Source: Microbulbifer sp. VAAF005 (GTDB taxonomy: Bacteria; Pseudomonadota; Gammaproteobacteria; Pseudomonadales; Cellvibrionaceae). Taken from it: a DNA stretch of 64,000 bases. Positions 17,194-27,300 of this stretch are shown in pieces. The stretch is taken from the NCBI RefSeq assembly GCF_030012985.1, contig NZ_CP120233.1, positions 186,001-250,000 of the forward strand, read 5' to 3'. The notes beneath the pieces were generated by a model. That model did no database searches and had not been told where the DNA came from. It worked only from the letters and a program-made list of their open reading frames with translations. The position numbers and the translations under genes are program-made. Position 1 is the first letter of the stretch; each line of letters starts with the position of its first letter.

Positions 17194-18621
17194 GTGCGGG
17201 TAGAGATTACTTGTGCAAATCGTGTCGGCATTTTGCACGAAATAATGCAAATTTTCGGAAAATATCGAATAAATGTGACCTCTGGTGAGCTCGGGGGTGA
17301 CAGTGGAGATAAGGTCTATCTGATAGCGCCCGGGATGCTTGCCACTCAATACCAGACTATCGAGAAGTCCCTGCACCAGGTTCCTGGAGTTAAGCGGGTG
17401 CGGAGGATCTCTCTATTGCCTCTGGAGCGACGTCATTTCGAGTTGGACACTTTGCTGAGTCATGTGACTGACCCGGTTCTTAGTGTGGATCGCGAGGGCA
17501 GAGTGGTCGCTGCGAATCTGGCAGCGGCAAGGGCTTTCGGTGTGAGCCTGGACAAGGTGCCAGGTCTACAGCTGCAGAGATTCCTGCCGCTTATGCAGGT
17601 CGCAGAATTACTGCGGGATTTTGCAGTACCTCGCTACGGACTGCCTCTGGTGGTAAGGGGGCAGAGTTTTCGTGTGGACTGGTCCCCGATCACTCTGGAG
17701 GGAAATCCTGGAGCGGTTGACTCATTGGCTGGGGCGGTACTGCGTTTACAGCCTTGGGATAGCAGCGAGTTTGTCACTGAGCTGCCAAGACCGATGGTGT
17801 TGTGGGATTTTGATTTGCGTCGAAGGAGTTGCCTCCAGTTGCAGGACTTATCTGAACTCAGCGCACCTCTGTTGATACTGGGTGAGCGGGGCACAGGAAA
17901 GACAACGTTTGCCTGTGCGGTGCATTACCTCTCCCCGTCGGCCTCAAGGGCTGATTGCTATCGAATTATCCCCATTGATGGGACTATGCAGCTGCCTTCA
18001 CATCTTCGTCGAACGGGTACTTTGATTCTTGAGGATATACATACTCTCAAAACAGAAGCTCAAGTTGATTTATTGAGAAAACTCCGCAATTTGCCGGCAT
18101 CGCTGAGATTGGTGGCCACCGCTCTTGATAGGGAATCTATTGCGCCGCCACTTGCGCAGCTCTTTTCGTCATTAGCGATGTCCTTGCCCCCGTTGCGAAA
18201 TATGCGAACGGCTCTGCCGCGCTATGCCAGTACTTTAATGCGCCAGGAGTCCCCAGAGGCTAGTGAGCTCAATTTTGATAGCGAGGTGATGGAGTTAATC
18301 AAACTCCACGACTGGCCGGATAACTTCAACGGCCTCAGGGACTATTTAATGGCCGCATCCAGTCAATGCTTGATTAGAGGGGCGGCGTCGATCAGTTGTG
18401 CGGACGTGCCGGATTTAATGGTTAAGGCGGAACTTCCCTGGCGGGACTGGGGCCGTGGACTTACCTATAAGGAAATGATGGAGCAGTTGGAGAGGGCGTT
18501 GTTGGCGGACATTATCAAAGGTCACTCCTCAACCAGGGAGCTGGCTAAGGAGCTGGGTATTTCTCATACCGCTGTGGCCAACAAATTGCGGAAATACGGC
18601 TTGTCGGCCAATAAAAAATAG
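17194..18621 (+). CDS. phhR: TyrR/PhhR family aromatic amino acid regulator
   Basis: A 475-residue regulator from the GTG at 17194: VRVEITCANRVGILHEI aligns with the conserved first residues of TyrR/PhhR, and AGGTGAA precedes it. The frame runs open to 17101, but that extension would include the TyrR box. Order: ACT domain (1-70), PAS domain (about 78-185), a shortened AAA+ module with Walker A GERGTGKTT and Walker B-like LILEDIHTL, and a Fis-type HTH at the end (STRELAKELGISHTAVANKLRKYG). The GAFTGA loop of sigma-54 activators is absent, as in TyrR, so it probably acts on sigma-70 promoters. The AAA+ module looks some tens of residues shorter than usual. Confidence 0.9.
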   Translation: MRVEITCANRVGILHEIMQIFGKYRINVTSGELGGDSGDKVYLIAPGMLATQYQTIEKSLHQVPGVKRVRRISLLPLERRHFELDTLLSHVTDPVLSVDREGRVVAANLAAARAFGVSLDKVPGLQLQRFLPLMQVAELLRDFAVPRYGLPLVVRGQSFRVDWSPITLEGNPGAVDSLAGAVLRLQPWDSSEFVTELPRPMVLWDFDLRRRSCLQLQDLSELSAPLLILGERGTGKTTFACAVHYLSPSASRADCYRIIPIDGTMQLPSHLRRTGTLILEDIHTLKTEAQVDLLRKLRNLPASLRLVATALDRESIAPPLAQLFSSLAMSLPPLRNMRTALPRYASTLMRQESPEASELNFDSEVMELIKLHDWPDNFNGLRDYLMAASSQCLIRGAASISCADVPDLMVKAELPWRDWGRGLTYKEMMEQLERALLADIIKGHSSTRELAKELGISHTAVANKLRKYGLSANKK

Positions 18622-18626
18622 TTTGC

Positions 18627-18944
18627 TTAGCGGTCGATTCGTCCGATCAGCATATCTTTAAACATAACAAAGTCACCGATAAAGCTATAGAACGGATACT
18701 TAAAGGTTGCCGGGCGATTGTTTTCAAAGAAAAAGTGCCCGATCCATGCAAACCCGTAGCCTGCGACAGGAGTAACTGCCAGCCACAACATATTGGAAGT
18801 TACTACGGCCGCAATTATTGTCGCGAACACCAGGCTGGTACCAAAGAAGTGCAGCCGACGACAGGTAAGGTTGCTGTGTTCCTGTAAGTAGAATGGATAA
18901 AACTCGCGAAAAGATTCAAATTTTTGCGCTTCTATTGCGGCCAT
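18627..18944 (-). CDS. DUF962 (Mpo1-like) membrane protein
   Basis: A 105-residue protein from the ATG at 18944, chosen because AAGGAGG lies six bases upstream; the frame stays open to 19037 without similarity. It has the DUF962 pattern: FREFYPFYLQEHSNLTCRRLHFFGTS, two to three membrane helices, then GYGFAWIGHFFFENNRPATF. Yeast Mpo1 of this family is an iron-dependent dioxygenase in alpha-oxidation of 2-hydroxy fatty acids, and the conserved histidines are present. The bacterial role is unproven. It converges on phhR with only five bases between stops. Confidence 0.87.
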   Translation of the reverse strand: MAAIEAQKFESFREFYPFYLQEHSNLTCRRLHFFGTSLVFATIIAAVVTSNMLWLAVTPVAGYGFAWIGHFFFENNRPATFKYPFYSFIGDFVMFKDMLIGRIDR

Positions 18945-19220
18945 GCTGTGCCTCCTTATTTTTATTGCACAATCAGGGGAACCGCTGAACAAATCCGTAA
19001 TATCTCTGCATTGCGAATTCTTGAAAGGTCCAGGCATTGCTACGAGGCCGCGCCTTAACTTTGAATCGCTCCGTAAGCTAGCTGTATCGCGGTTTTGTTC
19101 AGAGGCTCCTAAGTTTAAGACGAATAGCTACGGCCGCCAATCAGGGCGCGGGCACAAATTATCTGTTAGGCTGCCGCAAAAATATGCGGTTAACCCGCAA
19201 GTAAGCGATATGAGGAAGTT

Positions 19221-20444
19221 ATGGCAGGTCCACTCGCACACTTAAAGGTACTCGATTTAAGTCGTATTCTCGCCGGACCCTGGGCTGGGCAGGTATTTGC
19301 TGACTTTGGGGCTGAGGTTATTAAAGTAGAGCGCCCGGAACGAGGAGATGACACTCGCCACTGGGGCCCTCCCTACCTAAAGGATGAGAAGGGAAATGAC
19401 ACTGCTGATGCCGCTTACTACCTAAGTGCCAATCGCGGAAAAAAATCAGTAACCGTAGATATCACTACTGAAGACGGCCAGGCCCTAATCAAGGAGATGG
19501 CAGCCCGATGCGATATCCTTCTTGAAAACTACAAAGTAGATGGGCTGAAAAAGTACGGCCTGGATTATGAATCCATCAAGGCGATCAATCCTGGTGTTAT
19601 CTACTGCTCGATTACAGGTTTTGGGCAAACTGGCCCGTACAAAAAACGAGCAGGCTATGATGCGATGATCCAGGGGATGGGTGGCCTGATGAGTATTACC
19701 GGTGTGCCGGAAGGGCAACCGGGCGCGGGCCCGCAAAAGGTGGGGGTGGCCGTAGCCGACCTGATGACAGGGATGTACGCGGTATCTTCTGTATTGGCAG
19801 CTGTTGTTCACCGGCAGCATACGGGTGTTGGCCAGCATATCGACCTCGCCTTATTGGATACCCAGGTTTCATGGTTGGCTAACCAAGCCCAAAATTACCT
19901 TACTTCTGGTAAAAGCCCTGAGCGACAGGGTACCGGCCATCCTAATATTGTCCCCTACCAGGCAGTCCCCTCAAAAGATGGCTATTTTATGTTGGCAGTG
20001 GGTAATGATGACCAGTTTAAACGCTTCTGTGGAATCGCGGGTGTAGAAGAACTGGCAGAAAATCCTGCCTACGGGACTAACTCAGCGCGGGTAATGGCGC
20101 GTGAAGAATTGGTGCCGCAGATTGAAGCGGCGACTCGTAAGCACGATTCCGCTTGGTGGCTCCAGCATCTTAGTGATGCTCATGTTCCCTGTGGGCCTAT
20201 TAATACATTGGAGGAGGTTTTTGCTGATCCTCAAGTACAGGCCCGGGGTATGGTGGTTGAGCAGGATCATCCGGAAGCTGGAAAGGTGAAGACCGTGCGC
20301 AACCCTGTAATCTTCTCCGAGTCCGCACTTGACTACACCCAGGCGCCGCCAGTATTGGGTGAGCACACTGAAGAAGTATTGCGAGATTTGCTTGGCAAAA
20401 GTGACGAGCAAGTAGAAGAGTTGCGAAACAAGAGTATTGTGTAA
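19221..20444 (+). CDS. CaiB/BaiF (class III) CoA-transferase
   Basis: A 407-residue class III CoA-transferase that moves CoA between organic acids. It shows the N-terminal LKVLDLSRILAGPWAGQVFADFGAEVIKVE, the dinucleotide-like NRGKKSVTVD segment, and the catalytic aspartate Asp147 in RAGYDAMIQGMGG. C-terminal HVPCGPINTLEEVFADPQ is also typical. The acyl substrate is not predictable; glutarate or C4-dicarboxylate transferases of similar sequence exist. It is followed after 65 bp by a VOC protein on the same strand. Confidence 0.93.
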   Translation: MAGPLAHLKVLDLSRILAGPWAGQVFADFGAEVIKVERPERGDDTRHWGPPYLKDEKGNDTADAAYYLSANRGKKSVTVDITTEDGQALIKEMAARCDILLENYKVDGLKKYGLDYESIKAINPGVIYCSITGFGQTGPYKKRAGYDAMIQGMGGLMSITGVPEGQPGAGPQKVGVAVADLMTGMYAVSSVLAAVVHRQHTGVGQHIDLALLDTQVSWLANQAQNYLTSGKSPERQGTGHPNIVPYQAVPSKDGYFMLAVGNDDQFKRFCGIAGVEELAENPAYGTNSARVMAREELVPQIEAATRKHDSAWWLQHLSDAHVPCGPINTLEEVFADPQVQARGMVVEQDHPEAGKVKTVRNPVIFSESALDYTQAPPVLGEHTEEVLRDLLGKSDEQVEELRNKSIV

Positions 20445-20472
20445 GTTATAGATAGATAACTTACTGCTAATC

Positions 20473-20490
20473 AGGCACAAGGATGTGCCT
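20473..20490 (+). other. small hairpin between CoA-transferase and VOC genes
   Basis: AGGCACA (20473-20479) and TGTGCCT (20484-20490) flank a four-base loop. No T run follows, so this is more likely an intercistronic stability hairpin than a terminator. Confidence 0.35.
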
Positions 20491-20509
20491 TGTAACTTAG
20501 GGAAAACAG

Positions 20510-20875
20510 ATGGAACTCGACCACGTCAATATTACTGCTCCAATGGAAACCTTAAAGCGGGTACGGGACTTCTATGTCCAGGTTCTCGGTCTGACAGAGG
20601 GTGAGAGGCCTAACTTTAAGCGAGATGGTTTTTGGCTCTATGGCAATGGTAGGGCTATTTTGCATTTAATAGATGGTGAGGTGAGCGGTGACCAGCCTGA
20701 GAAGCCCTACCTGGATCATATTGCGTTTCGTACAGAAGCTTTGGAGCCTATAAAACAACGTTTGGATGCGCTAGGTGTTGCTAGCCATCAAATGGATGTT
20801 CCGGGTCGCAATCTTCGGCAATTGGTATTCTTTGATCCGGTGGGAACTAAAATTGAAGTTAATGCGCTAATTTAA
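20510..20875 (+). CDS. VOC family protein (glyoxalase/dioxygenase fold)
   Basis: A 121-residue single-module vicinal oxygen chelate protein. MELDHVNITAP supplies the first metal histidine, YLDHIAFRTE the second, and FFDPVGTKIEVNA a terminal glutamate. Proteins of this size act as dimeric glyoxalase-like enzymes or binding proteins; the substrate is unknown. TTAGGGAAAACAG gives an acceptable ribosome site. It is probably co-transcribed with the CoA-transferase gene. Confidence 0.85.
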   Translation: MELDHVNITAPMETLKRVRDFYVQVLGLTEGERPNFKRDGFWLYGNGRAILHLIDGEVSGDQPEKPYLDHIAFRTEALEPIKQRLDALGVASHQMDVPGRNLRQLVFFDPVGTKIEVNALI

Positions 20876-21316
20876 AAATGGAGCTTGGAGGGAAAATAGA
20901 TCAATACTATTTAGGTTGGTAATTGTCGAGGCCTGTAAGTACGAATTATTTGAAGTTCACTCCTATGAACAATCTAGCCATTTTTTTGATTGAGTTATCT
21001 AAGTTAACTATAAGAACTGAAAGAGCTCTTGGGTTGGTTTTAGATTTAAATATTATGCATATTACTAGTGTTAGCTGCGCATAGTTTATACGTCAGTATC
21101 ATTTAGCTTTCCCTATACCTGAAAATAATATGCACGGTTGAAATGATTCGTGAGAGTTAGTCAGTTTTTTCAGTATTAGGCTGGTCTTTTTCGAAAAGTT
21201 TATTTATCGCTGCTTGTAAGCTCGCTGAAATGCCTGTAGCTTTGCGCGTGGCATCGATTTTTAGCAGTGGTAGCCATAACTAAAACTATATCTTGCTGCT
21301 TTTCGGGGCTCTCCTC
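20876..21316. other. AT-rich leader region before the RHS gene
   Basis: No gene or clear hairpin is visible in these 440 bp. The base composition falls sharply here compared with the CoA-transferase gene, which marks the left border of the RHS accessory region. Promoter elements for the RHS gene must lie here but none is convincing by eye. Confidence 0.5.
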
Positions 21317-24300
21317 ATGCGCATTATTTCTATCTGCTTGCTTATTTTTGTTAGCGGGTTTTTATCGGCTAATACTTATGCTTTTACTGGTATTTGGGAT
21401 AATGGGTACCATATTTATAGTGGGGACATAAATGGAGATGGTAAGGATGATCTCTATTTTGAATACCATCGTCCCATTATCATGCTTCATGGTGACGTAA
21501 CCTTGCCTGTAGCTATGGCAGAGCTTCCCAGTTTTGTTATGTTTGGGGCCCTTATTGGATATGATCTAGCTTATACACCTCCCGTTGAGTCTACTTTGAC
21601 AGATTCTGAGATTAATACTTTAGAGCTTCTTGATAAAAATATATCTCTGACCGGTGACTTCAATGGGGATGGAGCATCAGATTTATTGGTGTTATCTAGT
21701 ATTCCCCTTATCCTACACGCGGATGGCAACGGCCTGCCAGATTTAGCACAAAGTTTTCCGATTGGAAGTAATACGACGGAAGTGGCTGTTATCTTATCGG
21801 GAGCAAATCCAGATCTGGTAATTATTGAAGATATCGATGGCGATGGGCGTGATGACATTTTGGTAGAAGGGGTGATTGATGCATCTTTAATAGCGAATGC
21901 TTATGGGACATTCGATAGTTATGATGCTCCTATTGTTACAGGCAACCCAAATATGGCTGGAATGACAGCTGGCCAATTTAGGGTAAATGAATCTGGTGCG
22001 GCTACATATTCTGTTCCTATTGTAACAGCGCCGGGTACTGCGGGCGTGACTCCCGGGATGTCCCTGAGCTATACAGGAAATGGTGGAAATGGTCTGCTTG
22101 GCCGTGGATGGTCAATTGGCGGCCTCTCCGGGATTTCACGTTGCCGCCAAACATTAGCTAGTGATGAAAATTTAGCTCCTATAAGTTGGTCTGAGTCAGA
22201 TAGATTTTGCTTGGATGGCCAACGGTTAGTAGTTTCTGGTGGAGATCCGTATGGTGCTGTTGGGGCCACTTATAAGACCGAATTGGATTCTTTTGCCAAA
22301 ATCACTTCTGTGGGGGGTAGTCTTGGTGCGCCAGGATATTTCACGGTCGAGCGCAAAGATGGCTCAATTAGTTACTACGGAAATAGTGACGATGCAAAGC
22401 TTTTAGCCGGTGGCAACACGCTGGCATGGGCACAGAATCGTTTCGAAGATAGTGTTGGCAACCACATTGAATTTCACTACGAAGGGGATGAGACTACCGG
22501 ACATCGAATACAGGAAGTGCGATATGCCTATGGTTCTGGGAGTTATGAGGCTGAAATAGAATTTAAGTACGGCGCTCGGCCAGAGTATTTACGTAGTTAT
22601 ATCGGTGGCTATGAGCTTAAAACCACAAAGCGGTTAGAGAAAGTGGTTTCTAAGTCTGATGGTGACACTATTCGGGAATATAGTTTGGGATATAAGCCCG
22701 TACTAGAGTTTGGTTCGGCTCAAAGTTACTCTGATAGAACTTCTCTGCTTTCAACTATTCAAGAGTGTGTAGGTTCTAGCTGTTTACCTGCTGTCACTTT
22801 CGACTGGTTACAACCACCTATGTACCATGATGGTACTACCTACGAAGCTATTGACTTTTCTCCTGCGTCATCGCGCTTTCTAGTCGATTACAAGTATGCG
22901 GACGTTAATGGTGACGGAAAGCAGGATATTATATGGATTGAAGGGGATGCGGATGATGATGATACTGATACACGGGTCAAATATGCTATTTCCAATGGGA
23001 CAAAGTTTGTAAGGGAATATTTCTCGGGGTCAAATTTTGATTTGGCTTATTTTACAGGTACTAATGTAGGTAAAGACTTTGCTATTCGTATATTGGACTA
23101 TAACGGAGATGGAAGGCAGGATCTGGCAATCTATAACTCACGTAGCGCATATGGTCTTTCAGCAGAAAAATGGCATGTTTTTCTAAGCCGCTATAGTGGA
23201 AGCAAATGGCAGCTGAGTTCAAATCCCATAAGTACTGGGTTAGGTGATAAAGATGCAATTTTTGCTGATTTTAATGGCGATGGGCTGTCGGATTATATCT
23301 CTGCTGCTAGCAGTGGGAAGATAACAGTTCGAATCTTGGAGTCTTATGGTGCAGCAATCACTTCAGACAACTACTACAAGTTCAGTAATTCGCCGGATTA
23401 TTATACTTTAAATGTGGATGGAACTATCTCTGGTAGTCCAGATAAAAGAGTGCCCAATAGCTTAGGAGATTTTAATGGCGACGGGGCGATAGATTTATTA
23501 ATTGCTACGTATGATGACCGTTGGGGTTGTGTTCGAAATGATGGTGGTATTGAGCCTATTGTGGCTGAGATAGGAGAAGATCAGCCACTCTCATTAGAAA
23601 ATTTTGACGATACTTCACAGCAAATCTCTACATGTAGTTCAGGCTACACTTGGACCTATCTAGGCGCCACTTATGAGGGGCATCATGTGGTGACCCTGAA
23701 TCATAGTGACCAAACCTTTAACTCTATGGGTTTACTGTCATACAGTAGTCACAGCAAAGACCCTATAGCTGTGGATATTAATGGCGATGGACTCACAGAC
23801 ATAGCATATATATACGGCTTGTCAGATGATTCAGACTCGCTAGTAGTGAAACTAAGCACAGGAACAGAGTTCGTAAGTTTAGGATCGTTTACCGTTGGTG
23901 ATAAGGCAAATTTTGCGGATCTTAATAACGATGGATATCCAGATTTAGTTTGGCCAGATTTTGATACTGGATATGTAAAAGTTAGATACTTTGATCAGAA
24001 TACAAATAATTTTGTTAATACGACCAAAAACTGGAAGTATATAGGTACTGACGATAGGGACTTCTCTTGGTTTGTCGATACAAATGGCGATAGCCAGATC
24101 GATTATCATAAATATGATCATTCGAGTGGAAAGGTATATACGCAGCTGGCCAATGACCTATACCCAGAATACAAGAATACCCCCAGAAATGTAATTCAAA
24201 AAATTGATAACGGCATAGGTAACGTTACTGAAATTACCTATGCCAATATGTTGGGGGGAGATGTTTATTCCCGGCTTGAGATGTCTACTAGTACAAGCGA

Positions 24301-27300
24301 GGAATGTGTAACTTATATTGATGATTTATATATATCAAAGTACTCTAGTATAAGTAGGGAAACTATCTGTTTTCCCGTAACTACCAGCGATCCCGCTTCT
24401 CTCTACTCTGCATTGAATGGGGATTGGATACTTCCCTCGGATAGTCATACTCTTGGCAGAGACAAGCCAGTGCTTGATATTGCTGCTCCAATGTTCTTAA
24501 TCTCCAAAGTGGACAGTACTGCACCTGCCGCAGGTATTAATCCTGGGTCAGTCAGTCAGTCGGCCACTAGCTCAATTTCATATCACTATCACCAGATGAA
24601 GCTGCAGGCCGCTGGTCGTGGTATGCTGGGATTTCAAAAGATCAGAACAACGGATGACCAGACAGGAGTAGTTACAGAAACTACCTATCGGCAGGACTTC
24701 CCATTTACCGGGATGCCTCTGCTAACAGAGACTCGCACTGCCAGCGGAGAGATTCTTAAGAGTGCGTCCAATAACTGGCGTTTACAAGGGTGGACTGGGA
24801 GTGGTACCCCTGCAGTTCCTTACAAGCCATACATTTATAATGCCGTAGAAGATACTTACGACCTGAAAAATAATGGCACTGCTCCCGGGGATCTTTTACG
24901 TACTGTAAGTACTACTAGCAGCTATGACGAATATGGCAATGCGCTGACAATTGATGTGGTTACTACTGATGCCGTGACAAATGACCGGTTTATAAAAGAA
25001 ACAGTCAATATTTACGGCAGTAGTTCTTGGGATAAAGAAATGGGCCGGCTCAGCAATACGACGGTCACCAATTCCCGACCGGGTATGTCCAGCCATGTGC
25101 GAGAGTCGTCCTTCACTTATTACTCCTCGGGAATATACAAAGGGTTGCTAAAAACTGAAGTAATTGAACCAGGGAAATCTGAATTTACCCTAACGACATC
25201 ATATGAATATGATGACTTTGGCAATATCAAGAAGAAGACTGTTAGTGCAGCCGGTGAAGTAAGCCGCAGTGCCAGTTCTGTTTATGATCCCTCTGGCCGC
25301 TACTTATTGGAAAGCTATAACGCGCTTGGTCACTTGGAGCAAAAAGTAGTTTCAAGAAATCACTTTGGTGCTCCGCTTATTGTGGAAAGTGCCAATGGAT
25401 TGATTAGCTATTTCTCATATGATGCTTTCGGGCGTGAAGGGTATAGCTGGAACAATGCGGGAGCAGATAAAAAAACTCAGTATGAACGCTGCGTAAGTAG
25501 CTGTGCGAATGGTGCAAAATATAAAGTCACGACCAGTAGTAATACGGGTAGCTGGAGTAGGGAATATTTCGATTCTCTTGGGAGATCGGTTCGTGCAGAG
25601 GTGAAAGGATTACACAACTCAATTTATACTGACAAAGAATATGACAGTCTCGGGAGAGTTAAATTTTTCAGTGAGCCCTATTTTTCTGGCGATACACGTA
25701 TGTGGACTGAGACCGAGTATGATTTGTTAGGGCGCCCTATACTGATATCAGCTCCAGATGACTCTACTTCTGTCGTTGAATATTTGGGGCTGACTACAGT
25801 TACTACGAATGATGCAGGCCAGCAGAAAACAGAAATCAAAAATATTGCCGGTGAGTTGATAGAAGTAGTTGATGCAGCGGATGGTCGTCTGACGTACGAG
25901 TATGATAGTCAAGGCAATCTTCACAAGGCTAAATCTTGGGGTAAGACAAATGCTTCAGGTGGCCATATTGATGAGGGCGATGGCCTCAATTACCCCATTA
26001 CCGTTACGATAAATTATGACGATCTTGGCCGAAAAGAAAGTATGGATGATCCAGATAAGGGAAGCTGGACTTATAAATACACTGGCTTTGGGGAGCTTAA
26101 AAAACAGACAAACGCCAATGGCCATACGGTGGAATTTACATATGATGCGCTTGGCCGAAAACTGACTCGAGTAGAAAAAGAAAATGATACTAATCTAACC
26201 AGTGACGTCAGTTGGCTCTATGACACTGCCCAAAATGGTCTTGGTCTGGTTGAATCGATTACGGATAGTGTAACTAGCTACCAGGCGGTATATCAGTATG
26301 ACCATCTTGGTCGCAATAATACACAAGCGGTCGACTTTGATGGAAATGGCTCTGAGCCAGTCTACGTAACAACAACACTATTTGATGATTATGGTCGGGT
26401 TGAATATAGCTACGATGCGCTGGACAGTTTACTTAGCTCCGGGCAATCGGGGGTTCGGAATTACTACAATAGCAATGGTTATTTGTATAAAGTGACTGAT
26501 CTCAGTAGTGGGGACTTGATTCAGGAAGTTGTAGATCAAACTGCTCGAGGACAATTAAAGGAGCAATTATTAGGCAATGGCGCAACTACTAGTTATACCT
26601 ATGAGGGTTCTACCGGTCGCCTGTTGAATCAGAGCTCTACAGTCTTAGGCACTTTTGGTATCCAAGATATTACATATCAATGGGATACCCTTGGTAACCT
26701 CACCAGTCGCCACAACCAGAGTGGCAGCAAAAACCTGCGCGAGAGCTTCTGCTACGATAATCTCAATCGCCTGATTAAGACCCATATAGGAAGTAATAAC
26801 TATAACTGTAGTGGCCTTAGTAGCTCTGACCAGGATATTCGCTACAACACCATTGGGAATATTACTTATAAAAGCGATGTTGGTTCGTATACCTACGGAG
26901 AGAATGGATTCGGACCACATGCGGTAACTACAGCCGGTGGAGTAAGCTATAGCTACGATGCTAACGGTAATATGACCTCAGACAGTTTTGATGGTGGGCG
27001 ATCTATCACTTATACCACCTTCGATAAGGCTTCACTCATTGTTAAGGGCAATCACTCAACTGAATTTCTATACGCCCCTAACCACAGCCGCTATTACCGA
27101 AAAGATACTAACCAGGATAGCGGGGAGGTAACTGAAACTTGGTATATCGGTGGTGTTGAACGTATTCATAAATCTTCTGCGCCTAATGAGATTGAATGGA
27201 AGCGGCACTTGGGGGGAGTAGCGGTATACACAACAAAGACGGACTCAGCCTTTGTGGTACAGACAACCGATAAAGTCTTCCTCTATAAGGATCACCTGGG

